A DNA stretch of 64,000 nt. Origin: Armatimonadota bacterium. GTDB taxonomy: Bacteria > Armatimonadota > UBA5829 > DTJY01. The position numbers and the translations under genes were made by a program. The DNA lies in the NCBI GenBank assembly GCA_029907255.1, contig JARYMF010000001.1, positions 62,001 through 126,000 on the forward strand, read 5' to 3'. The notes below the pieces were generated by a model. It did not search any database and was not told the DNA's origin. It saw only the letters and a list, made by a program, of their open reading frames with translations. Below are positions 44,763-53,041 of this stretch, in pieces; the stretch's first letter is position 1, and each line of letters starts with the position of its first letter.

Positions 44763-44791
44763 ATAGTATTACTCACTGATAAAAAAGTCAA
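44763..44791 (-). promoter_or_regulatory. Promoter of trpB2
   Basis: TTGACT (44791-44786), 17-base spacer, TACTAT (44768-44763), read on the minus strand. Its -35 box is nine bases from the -35 box of the divergent + strand promoter. Confidence 0.7.
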
Positions 44792-44800
44792 TATGTTCCG

Positions 44801-44829
44801 TTGACACTTGCTTTCCAAGGGTGTAATCT
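44801..44829 (+). promoter_or_regulatory. Promoter of the cysteine-peptidase-like/heparinase-type operon
   Basis: TTGACA (44801-44806), 17-base spacer, TAATCT (44824-44829). Transcription would begin near 44836, which supports the ATG at 44868. Confidence 0.7.
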
Positions 44830-44867
44830 ACTCTTGTTACAGCGAAAATTATTTAGTGAGGGCAAGG

Positions 44868-45983
44868 ATGCGCATAATTTTAATAGTGGCAGTGCTACCT
44901 CTAGTTCTTTGCGCAATCATTTCCTCAGTAGCAGCTCAAGAAGTACCAGAAGAAAGTACAAGCAATGCTTCTGCAGAGTTGGCAACGAGTGGAATGGTGA
45001 TAGATGGTATCCCCGAACTTCACTTTGGAAAAGGGAGAGACTGCACCTTTTTTGGTGCACTAAGTACTTGCCTATGCCATCTGGGAGAGCAAGTGACTTA
45101 TGAGTACCTAATGGGCGTGTCTGGGGCCGCATTCGCAACCAGGTTCCGAAAAGATTGGTCTGTGTTATCTGCTGATCCAACGGTCGTACCAGACCATACA
45201 AAAGCTGCTTTACAAGCTGTTGGTTATTCATATGAATGGATAGGTTCAGGGATGCAGACTGCCCAGCAGTTGGTAATAGACAGTATTGATAGAGGTGTCC
45301 CTGTGGTTGCTATGCAATTGGCTAACTATTTGGATTGGGGGCTGATTGTAGGATACTCCAGGGGTGGCGATATTTGGGTTTGCCGCACCTATCATGACAA
45401 AGGAGCGGATTACTCCAAGGCGGCGAAACTTCCGCCAACCATGCTTATTCTTGGCCAGAAAAGCGAGCCCCCAAGTACCGATGAATTGCTCAAGCGCTCG
45501 GTCGAATTGGCTGTTCAATTTGCCAAAGGCGAGAAAAGACCATCGGATTCAAGGTTTGAATCCGGGTTAAAAGCATTTGATGCTTGGGCAGATGCGCTTC
45601 AGTCCTCCGAACTTGCACAGACTACAGGTAGGCAACTTGAGATCCTTCAACACATCAACGCATGGCTCTATAGCTGTTTGGTGGATGCCCGGACAGCTGG
45701 CGTGGCGTATCTTAGGTGGGCTGCCAAACTACTGAAGGGTGATGCAGCAAAACACCTCAACGAAGCTGCCAATCTATATGATGAAGAGGTCAAGCTCCTT
45801 AAAGATGGACGGGAAGCTGTACCTTATCCTTCCAAAAATGAATCCGAGGTGAGATGGACCGCAGAACTGCGTGCAAAACAAATTGAGGTGTTGAGGGCGG
45901 CGCTCGAAAAGGAGAAAGAGGCGATTGCAAATCTTGAAAAAGCAATATCTAGCTTCAATGCGAACGAGGCAGTGGGACCATAA
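44868..45983 (+). CDS. Secreted cysteine-peptidase-like (C39/BtrH-like) protein
   Basis: 371 residues. A signal peptide (about 1-23) is followed by a papain-like segment, DCTFFGALSTCL with Cys59 in the position of a nucleophile. A later strand reads LDWGLIVGYSRGGDIWV (near residue 150), where active relatives have a His in HW-x-x-V-x-GY; here it is Asp-Trp. A helical region with amphipathic repeats (about 220-370, LFN/AKLLKGDAAKHLNEAANLYDEE) follows. The family resemblance to BtrH or C39 is only a fold-level impression. The promoter at 44801 favours this ATG over longer frames. It overlaps the next gene by 26 bases. Confidence 0.6.
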   Translation: MRIILIVAVLPLVLCAIISSVAAQEVPEESTSNASAELATSGMVIDGIPELHFGKGRDCTFFGALSTCLCHLGEQVTYEYLMGVSGAAFATRFRKDWSVLSADPTVVPDHTKAALQAVGYSYEWIGSGMQTAQQLVIDSIDRGVPVVAMQLANYLDWGLIVGYSRGGDIWVCRTYHDKGADYSKAAKLPPTMLILGQKSEPPSTDELLKRSVELAVQFAKGEKRPSDSRFESGLKAFDAWADALQSSELAQTTGRQLEILQHINAWLYSCLVDARTAGVAYLRWAAKLLKGDAAKHLNEAANLYDEEVKLLKDGREAVPYPSKNESEVRWTAELRAKQIEVLRAALEKEKEAIANLEKAISSFNANEAVGP

Positions 45984-48900
45984 AAGTAAGGCTTTACTAC
46001 TACTATTGCTAGTTATCGCTGGACTTTTTAACATGGTTGATAAATTATGCGCAGAATCAGATATTCCAAGCAAGACTAGTCGGTCGCTAACCTCGGAAGC
46101 CGAAATTCGACAAATTCGCGAAAACATAGCGAATTACCAAAGGGCTAAGGAAATTGCGAGTCAAATTTTAAAGGCAGCTGATGAATGGGTTGCATTATCA
46201 GACCGCTATGTTTGGGAGATGATTCCACCTTCCGATATTCCACGTGCTTTTAACTCTTCTTTTGAGGGATGCCCTGTCCATGGAAAGGAGTACTTCAAAT
46301 TTGGCAATTACTCCTGGAAAATGGACCCATTTAACAAACCTTGGAAGATTGTTTGTCCTGTCGGTGGTGAGGAATATCCATCAAATGATTTTTGGGCTTA
46401 TTACAAAACAAAAGATAGGAGTTTGCTTACCGGAGATTACCCGGATGATGGTTGGGGCTGGCGAAAACCAGGCGATAAATATAAACATTGGTTCGTAGGC
46501 TATTACTGCCATTGGCTCTGGTATAAATATATAATTCCCGCGGTTCAAAACCTTAGTTTTGCTTATCAAATAACTGGCGATGCAAAGTATGCTCGGAAAG
46601 CAATCTTAATGCTTGACAGGATTGCCGAACTCTACCCTTCTATGGACCACAACAAGCAGTCCAGGTATGCTACGGAGTTTAACCCTAAATACCAAGGGAA
46701 AATTCTTAATTGCATATGGGAGACTGGGGTTGTGTCGCAGCTGGCTATAGCCTATGACAATGTTTTCGATATCCTTGCTGCTGAAGGACAATTTGTTGCT
46801 AACGATTCCGATTCCCCGCTAACCGGAAAAACCAACGCTGAAATTCGTCAGAATATTGAAAAGAACCTGCTCAGAGAGGCAGTCCAAGCTGTATTTGCTG
46901 GTAAGATTCAGGGCAACTATGGAATGCACCAGCGCACCCTCCTTATTCTAGCACTTGTACTTCAAGACGAAAAACTAAAACAGCGTGTGGCTGATTACAT
47001 CATGAACAACAACGACGGTCGTTTAGCTCATGAAGGATACAGCTATGCGTTAGATAACTTCATACTTCGTGAAGGGATAGCATTCGAATCGGCACCAGGT
47101 TACTGTCTGGGTTGGTGTAGTAATTTGCATTGGGTGGCGGAGTATTTGGACAGGCTTGGAGTGAATATCTATTCCCATTCCAAACTCAAGCGTATGTTTG
47201 CCGCCTACAACGAACTCAAGGTGCTTAGTATGTTTACGCCTGCAATTGGTGATTCGGGCGACGTCAGTTCTGGCGCTATCGAGATGCCTACACAAATAGC
47301 TAGGAAAGGATTACAGCTTTTTGGCAGTCCAGAGTTCGCTCGAAGCCTTCTGGAAAGAGGAGTTTTCGGAGAAAAGTCATTCGGAAGCTACTTTGACCTG
47401 CGATATCCGCCTTTGGAAGAGAACGAGCTAAGAAAAATTGCTGAGAAAACAGCAGAGAAGCATTCTGGCAGTCGGAATCTAGGCGGATATGGCCTTGCTA
47501 TATTAGAAGTGGGCAAGAAAAGAGATGGCGTGGGTGCGGCAATATATTACGGTCCCGCATGCGCTGGTCACGCACATTTTGACAGACTGTTCATGGAAGT
47601 TTACGGCTATGGGAAAAAGCTAATTCCAGACTTTGGCTATCCACAATTCGCTGCAGAATCAAAGGATCCACCTGCTTGGGAGCGAAATACCCTCAGCCAC
47701 TACACCGTGACTGTTGATGCATCCCGTCAAGCAACTCAAAAGAAAGGGATTTTAAACCAATTTGCTGTTACGCCCGAAGTTCGCATGAGCGATATCTCTG
47801 CACCCGATGCCTACCCGCATTTGGACGAATACCGGCGCGTAACACTTTTAATCGGGAGTAAAGATGAAAATCCATATTTTGTTGATTTCTTTATCGTCAA
47901 GGGAGGAAAGTCTCACGATTACAGCATTCATGGCTTTACAGACTCAATTGCAACCGAGGGCATAGAACTTTCCGCACCGCAAGTTAAGGGTACACTTGCA
48001 GGAGAAAATGTGCCTTATGGATTTCTTTATGACGATTTGGAATTGGAAGAGCCTGACAAAACCAGGTCCTATCATTCTTATAAAGGAAGCGGCTATTCCT
48101 ACCTATATAATGTCCAGCGCGGCATTCCATCGCGTACATGGTCGGCGACGTGGGCTGATAATGAAGTTGGCATTCGGGCTATTTTTCCGTTGCAAGATGT
48201 TTCCGAAGTCGTTGTGGCTGATGGCAATCCTCCAAAACGACCAGGTAGTCCGGAGTCGCTCAAGTATGTTCTTATTCGGAATTCAGGCAATGAGTGCCTT
48301 CATAGTCGCTTTATTTGTGTGCTTCAGCCATTCAAAGTACAACAAAAGCTTCCCAAACCGCTTGAAGTTCGCCGAATCAAAACTGAAGGAGGCGACATCA
48401 TAAGAATAAAAAGCGAGCATGGTGTTGATTATGTTTACCTTGCGGAGGATCCTGTAAGAGAAGTCAAGGTTGGTGGGCTTTTGGTTAGCGGTTCGTGTGT
48501 TGTGCTTAGAATGGATGCCCAGCATAAGCTAAAGTCAATTTTTATAGCAGGCGGCGGCAAAATTTGTCAAGGTTTGCTCTCCGTTGAAACCGGTCCGTCG
48601 CAGAAGGGTCGCGTTCTGTCGGTTGATTTTGAAAAGAACGAAATTACTATTGAGGCTGATTTGGAGGCTAACAGTCTTATTGGAAAAACAATCCTTTTTG
48701 GACGCTCGAACTATCGCATTGAGTATGCACATAGGAAAGCCAAAAAGTTGATACTTGGATTTGGCGAGTACAGTCCTCGGACTGGCAAAGTTGTTCTAGA
48801 TTCGTTTGATGAGAAAGGCGGATTTTTTACAACTAAGAATCTTTTATACTTTTCGGCTTCGGGGTGCTACAAGGATTCATGGCTTATTAATGAGGATTTC

Positions 48901-49152
48901 TCGTCATGGCACCGCGTTGCGGACGTTGAAGGTGGCAAGATAATTCTCAAGGATGCGGCCAATCTCAAGTCGGGGTTTGTGGATAAGAACGGCGATGGAA
49001 GAATAACGGCTTATTTTTATGATGTTGCCCCAAGCCAGGAATATGAAATACCGGCGCTATGTTTTATTGGGCGTAACACGAATGGCTGGTGTATTGATTC
49101 CAACACCCAGGTGAGGGCTGGACTACCAGATGGTTCAAAGCTTTACCAATGA
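45958..49152 (+). CDS. Heparinase II/III-type polysaccharide lyase-like secreted protein
   Basis: 1064 residues. A signal peptide (about 1-33) is followed by a helical alpha/alpha toroid (about 60-470), including SFAYQITGDAKYARKAILMLDRIAELYPS, typical of heparinase II/III and alginate lyase families. The following beta-sandwich begins with AGHAHFDRLFMEVYGYGKKLIPDFGYPQF, the heparinase II/III-like motif that normally has HFDQL. A long C-terminal beta region (about 760-1064) of unknown nature follows. The start at 45958 overlaps the previous gene by 26 bases. It would cleave uronic-acid-containing glycans by beta-elimination; the substrate is not deduced. Confidence 0.83.
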   Translation: MRTRQWDHKSKALLLLLLVIAGLFNMVDKLCAESDIPSKTSRSLTSEAEIRQIRENIANYQRAKEIASQILKAADEWVALSDRYVWEMIPPSDIPRAFNSSFEGCPVHGKEYFKFGNYSWKMDPFNKPWKIVCPVGGEEYPSNDFWAYYKTKDRSLLTGDYPDDGWGWRKPGDKYKHWFVGYYCHWLWYKYIIPAVQNLSFAYQITGDAKYARKAILMLDRIAELYPSMDHNKQSRYATEFNPKYQGKILNCIWETGVVSQLAIAYDNVFDILAAEGQFVANDSDSPLTGKTNAEIRQNIEKNLLREAVQAVFAGKIQGNYGMHQRTLLILALVLQDEKLKQRVADYIMNNNDGRLAHEGYSYALDNFILREGIAFESAPGYCLGWCSNLHWVAEYLDRLGVNIYSHSKLKRMFAAYNELKVLSMFTPAIGDSGDVSSGAIEMPTQIARKGLQLFGSPEFARSLLERGVFGEKSFGSYFDLRYPPLEENELRKIAEKTAEKHSGSRNLGGYGLAILEVGKKRDGVGAAIYYGPACAGHAHFDRLFMEVYGYGKKLIPDFGYPQFAAESKDPPAWERNTLSHYTVTVDASRQATQKKGILNQFAVTPEVRMSDISAPDAYPHLDEYRRVTLLIGSKDENPYFVDFFIVKGGKSHDYSIHGFTDSIATEGIELSAPQVKGTLAGENVPYGFLYDDLELEEPDKTRSYHSYKGSGYSYLYNVQRGIPSRTWSATWADNEVGIRAIFPLQDVSEVVVADGNPPKRPGSPESLKYVLIRNSGNECLHSRFICVLQPFKVQQKLPKPLEVRRIKTEGGDIIRIKSEHGVDYVYLAEDPVREVKVGGLLVSGSCVVLRMDAQHKLKSIFIAGGGKICQGLLSVETGPSQKGRVLSVDFEKNEITIEADLEANSLIGKTILFGRSNYRIEYAHRKAKKLILGFGEYSPRTGKVVLDSFDEKGGFFTTKNLLYFSASGCYKDSWLINEDFSSWHRVADVEGGKIILKDAANLKSGFVDKNGDGRITAYFYDVAPSQEYEIPALCFIGRNTNGWCIDSNTQVRAGLPDGSKLYQ

Positions 49153-49207
49153 GCAAAAACCATGTTGGTTAAACGGCATTTTGCTTCAGGTCTTCGTTTT
49201 TGGTTTG

Positions 49208-51091
49208 CTATCCCAATGCCTCCAAATCTACCACACATGCTCCACGGCTAAAGGTAACGACACGGCGCTGATCTTTTATGGATGCTAGGGCGTTTTCTAG
49301 GTTTTCCAATTGCTCGATGGCCGATGCGCGTTCGAATGAGTCCGGTTCGTAGTATCGGAGGACATCTTGAAGAATCTGGCGATATTCCTCGAAGTTTTCG
49401 CGTTTGCCGTAGTACTCTTCATCAAGGTATTCGCACATTGCTTGGGATTGGTTCTCACGTACGAGAATTGAAACGCATCCGCCTTTGCCTGCGCCTGTAA
49501 GCTTGCTTCCAAGATATCCAGGCCCGCGCCTTGCAATGTTTATCAGTCGGTCGAGTTGGGAGTTCGAAACTCTGAAATCAAATGCAAGGATATGCTGAAG
49601 TTGCTCCACGAGCTCGCCCACCATTACGCGGTATCGGTCATATTCAGGCGAATCTACAGTGAGCTCGCCTCGTTTCAACCGATTCTCAGCTTCGAGGAAT
49701 ATTTTCTCCAATTTTCTGCCAATTATATTTTCCTTATAAAAAAACCTTGCCGTTGTGCGCGTGTGATACCCGCCGATGGACCTTTTTGGTTTGGTATAAA
49801 GTTGTTCAATAGTTTCTCTATCCTTCCCAAGGATACGTGCTGCCTCATCAGGGGTGATTTTTACTGGCAGGAGAAGAATTAGCTCCTCGATGGCTGCATT
49901 GGGAATGCCCAAGATGTCTTCATCTAGGCTGCCGAATTTGTGATAATTTGCCTCGATTTTGTCCCAATATTCAGGATGTGTTTCCAAAAGATGGGGTTCA
50001 TTCTCAACCTCGAAGCCAAAGCGCTTTTTAATTAGGTTGGACAGCCAGCCTGAACCATGAGCTTTGCCCTGGTTGCGTGCGTCCTTTACCTCGGCTATAA
50101 TCAGCTTCATTAATTCATCGCCCAGTTCCATCCAACCTTTTCTCATATTGAAGCTTTGGTTGCCTGTTAGTGACTTATTTACCTCCCACAGCGAGTTTGC
50201 CAACACGACGTGGACTCCCCTTAAGAAGGGCAGGGGAGTGGATTCGAGCGGTGTCCGTGAGTGCCGGTTGTAGAGTACGCAATTTGGCATATTCCGCAAA
50301 ATCGTTGTCTGGTCATTTGCGCCGCCGTGTGTGCCGACATACCACTCTGCCTCGCCGAGCATTTTGCATATTTCTGGCACTTCCCATGATGGCAGGCGGT
50401 CACGATTTGAGAGATAAAGCGCTAGGAATGAGAGTACAACGACTGCCGATGATGAGCTTGTTCCCGCGCGGAATGGTGCGGTTGCACGCCCGAAGGATAT
50501 GTCAGCACCTTTTAGTTCCAGCGAAGGCGAGTCCCACATCACTCGAAGATAGGGACTAATAACGTAGTTCGTCCATTTGCCTTGTGGTCTGCCGAAGTGT
50601 GGAATTACCAGTGTTCTGTTGTCCCAATTATCAGCCATTCTTGCATGTCGGCATAAAGGCTCATCTGCAAAGCGTCTAAACTCCGCCGAGATGGATAATT
50701 CTTCGGGAGGAAAAAGAGGATTAATGTTCGCAAGGTTTAGTGTGTTATCTTCTCTTGGTGAAACACAGGCGGGCACATCACCGTCAATCGTGGTTGACAT
50801 GTGGTCTCCAGCACACATGTCGAGATACTCAAGGAACGCATTTAGTCGTCCAGGTGCACGGATTAGGAAAGTAGGTCGGTTGCCAACTCGCTCTGCATGA
50901 AACTTTGCAACTTCTGCCAGCCGCTTCCTTTGCGCTGCAATGTAGTCGGGCTGTGAGTTTGCGTAAATTTCTTCGCCTAGATATCGGTCAATTGCAGGTC
51001 CTCCAGCCTCAAGCATGCGCACAATTTCTAACGCTGGCATAGGTTTTGCGGATATTGTAAACGTCTTTGAATCTTCAATAGACATAGCCAT
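49208..51091 (-). CDS. Galactokinase-like GHMP-family sugar kinase with large extensions
   Basis: 627 residues, against about 390 for GalK. An extra N-terminal region (about 1-75) precedes motif 1, RAPGRLNAFLEYLDMCAGDH. Motif 2 (ATP site) is RAGTSSSSAVVVLSFLALYL near residue 208, and GGANDQTTI holds the catalytic Asp position. Motif 3, GAGKGGCVSILV, is near residue 538. About 170 residues (330-500) are inserted between the lobes. The start is 51091 or 51085; a TTG at 51097 would precede the likely transcription start. Phosphorylation of galactose, N-acetylgalactosamine, arabinose or a related sugar at C1 is probable. The gene stands alone between convergent heparinase-type and upstream purN. 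Confidence 0.82.
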   Translation of the reverse strand: MAMSIEDSKTFTISAKPMPALEIVRMLEAGGPAIDRYLGEEIYANSQPDYIAAQRKRLAEVAKFHAERVGNRPTFLIRAPGRLNAFLEYLDMCAGDHMSTTIDGDVPACVSPREDNTLNLANINPLFPPEELSISAEFRRFADEPLCRHARMADNWDNRTLVIPHFGRPQGKWTNYVISPYLRVMWDSPSLELKGADISFGRATAPFRAGTSSSSAVVVLSFLALYLSNRDRLPSWEVPEICKMLGEAEWYVGTHGGANDQTTILRNMPNCVLYNRHSRTPLESTPLPFLRGVHVVLANSLWEVNKSLTGNQSFNMRKGWMELGDELMKLIIAEVKDARNQGKAHGSGWLSNLIKKRFGFEVENEPHLLETHPEYWDKIEANYHKFGSLDEDILGIPNAAIEELILLLPVKITPDEAARILGKDRETIEQLYTKPKRSIGGYHTRTTARFFYKENIIGRKLEKIFLEAENRLKRGELTVDSPEYDRYRVMVGELVEQLQHILAFDFRVSNSQLDRLINIARRGPGYLGSKLTGAGKGGCVSILVRENQSQAMCEYLDEEYYGKRENFEEYRQILQDVLRYYEPDSFERASAIEQLENLENALASIKDQRRVVTFSRGACVVDLEALG

Positions 51092-51099
51092 ACCCAAAA

Positions 51100-51129
51100 A
51101 GATTACCGCAACGCTTTAAGTGGAGTCAA
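51100..51129 (-). promoter_or_regulatory. Possible promoter of the GHMP kinase gene
   Basis: TTGACT (51129-51124), 18-base spacer, TAATCT (51105-51100), read on the minus strand. The predicted start site near 51093 leaves almost no leader before the ATG codons at 51091 and 51085. Confidence 0.5.
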
Positions 51130-51275
51130 TAGATCTCCAAGCACAAAACAAGAAATTGTTTAATATTCTTTTGAATGAAGAAAGAGAGCTTCCTAGTCGA
51201 ATGCCATATTGATAATGCCAGGGAATAAAAAAATTATTTTGGAAGTGCAATAAGTGGGCTGGTTTTAGCAATTGG

Positions 51276-51956
51276 CTATTCTCGGACAGTTTCATCGTTT
51301 TGCAGTTCTTGTGCAGGACGGATATGCACGACACGGCCTTCAATTGAGAGACGACCTTCTGCGAAAAGCTGGATTGCCTCAGGATATGCTTTGTGTTCCT
51401 GGACTAGCACCCGCGCTGCCAGCGTTTCTGGTGTGTCTCCTTCCTCGACGGGCACGACTTTCTGGAGTATTATTGGCCCGGTATCGTATTCCTCATCGAC
51501 GAAGTGGACTGTGCAACCGGAGTATTTGACTCCATATTCGAGTGCGGCGCGGTGAACGTGCTCGCCAAACATTCCTTTCCCGCAAAACATCGGGATGAGC
51601 GCAGGATGAATGTTCATTATCCGCCAGCGGTAGGCGCTTACAACATTGGCGGGAAGTATTCTCATATAGCCGGCAAGACAGAGGAGGTCTATTTTGTGTT
51701 CAGCTAAAACATCAAGAATGGCTTTGCCATATGCTTCGTCGCTTTCGTATGCTTTTGGTTTAATCTCAACCGCCAAAATGCCTTGACTTCTAGCACGCTC
51801 CATGGCAGGTGCATCATCTTTTACACCGATTACTACGGCGACCCTGCCAGTTATTCTGCCTTCCTTGCAGGCATCAATTATTGCCTGCATGTTGCTCCCC
51901 CGGCCGTGACCAGAAACCATTACCGCAATATTGATACTTTTCGGGTTGTTTGTCAT
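51276..51956 (-). CDS. purN: Phosphoribosylglycinamide formyltransferase
   Basis: 226 residues. GRGSNMQAI is the phosphate loop. The catalytic Asn and His are in MNIHPALIP, and the Asp is in DEEYDTGPI, giving the full PurN triad. It transfers a formyl group from 10-formyl-THF to GAR, the third purine step. It follows purM by 50 bases and ends the purine run. The C-terminal tail (about 200-226) is longer than in E. coli PurN. Confidence 0.96.
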   Translation of the reverse strand: MTNNPKSINIAVMVSGHGRGSNMQAIIDACKEGRITGRVAVVIGVKDDAPAMERARSQGILAVEIKPKAYESDEAYGKAILDVLAEHKIDLLCLAGYMRILPANVVSAYRWRIMNIHPALIPMFCGKGMFGEHVHRAALEYGVKYSGCTVHFVDEEYDTGPIILQKVVPVEEGDTPETLAARVLVQEHKAYPEAIQLFAEGRLSIEGRVVHIRPAQELQNDETVRE

Positions 51957-52006
51957 TTGATTATTGCTCTCAATTCCTCACGAGGATAATCTGCATCTGC
52001 GAAAGC

Positions 52007-53041
52007 TTAGATAACCTGGACTTCGCGACTGCCTTTTCGCACCTCTCCAATCGCATATGCATTTTCACCTAGTTCTTTAAGCCTGGCAACAATTTTCATC
52101 GCTTGTTCGCGTGGGACGATTAGAATATAGCCAATGCCCATGTTAAATGTGCGATACATCTCGGGTTCGGCAATGTTCCCCATTTCCTGAATTAGCCTAA
52201 ATATCGGCGGTGCTTCCCATGCCTGCCGATATACAATGGCTTGGCAGTCCTCAGGAAGGGCCCGCGGAATGTTGTCGTAGAATCCGCCTCCTGTGATATG
52301 TGCCATCCCGTGTATATCAAATTCTGAGAGCAAAACTTGCACGGGTTTTAGATAGATTTTATGAGGAATTAGAAGAGCCTCGCCCAGGGTTGTTCCTAGC
52401 TCTGGGATGTCTTGGTCAACTCGCATTTTTGCCATATCAAAGAAGATGTGGCGGACAAGAGAATATCCGTTGGTATGTAATCCGCTAGAGGCTATTCCGA
52501 CCAATACATCGCCTGGAAGCACTTTTGAGCCATCAACAATTTTGTTTCTATCTACCAAGCCAATAATACAGCCCACTAGGTCGTATTCGTCAGGAAGGTA
52601 GAATCCGGGGAGTTCTGCCGTCTCGCCGCCAATCAACGCACACCCGGCGTTCTTGCACGCTTCTGCAGTGCCTTTTACGACTTCAACAACTACTTCGGGA
52701 TTGAGTTGGCTTGTGCCAAAGTAATCAAGGAAAAATAAAGGGCGCGCACCTTGGACAAGGATATCATTAACACAGTGGTTGACGATATCGTGGCCAACTG
52801 TATCATGTTTTTTTAGCATGAAGGCAATTTTGAGTTTAGTGCCAACGCTGTCAATGCTAGAAACAAGCACAGGCTGTTGTGTGTCTTTCAGGTCTAATTG
52901 ATACATGCTTCCAAAAGCACCCACGTCAGTCAGAACGCCTGGTGTAAAGGTTGACCTTATATATTCCTTCATTCGGAGAACCGCTTCATTAGCGGCATCA
53001 ATGTCCACTCCAGCGGCTTTATAGGTTGTTCTTTCCTTCAT
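52007..53041 (-). CDS. purM: Phosphoribosylformylglycinamidine cyclo-ligase (AIR synthetase)
   Basis: 344 residues. Diagnostic segments are GVDIDAANEAVLRMKEYIRST at the N-terminus, ALIGGETAELPGFY in the ATP site, and GMAHITGGGFYDNIPRALPE. It makes AIR from FGAM using ATP. The ATG overlaps the purF stop by four bases (ATGA), indicating coupled translation. Confidence 0.97.
   Translation of the reverse strand: MKERTTYKAAGVDIDAANEAVLRMKEYIRSTFTPGVLTDVGAFGSMYQLDLKDTQQPVLVSSIDSVGTKLKIAFMLKKHDTVGHDIVNHCVNDILVQGARPLFFLDYFGTSQLNPEVVVEVVKGTAEACKNAGCALIGGETAELPGFYLPDEYDLVGCIIGLVDRNKIVDGSKVLPGDVLVGIASSGLHTNGYSLVRHIFFDMAKMRVDQDIPELGTTLGEALLIPHKIYLKPVQVLLSEFDIHGMAHITGGGFYDNIPRALPEDCQAIVYRQAWEAPPIFRLIQEMGNIAEPEMYRTFNMGIGYILIVPREQAMKIVARLKELGENAYAIGEVRKGSREVQVI

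Noticed and set aside
45925-45957. Earlier start for the heparinase-type gene
   Set aside because: It would increase the overlap with the upstream gene and put extra charged residues before the signal peptide; the ATG at 45958 is preferred, though not proven.
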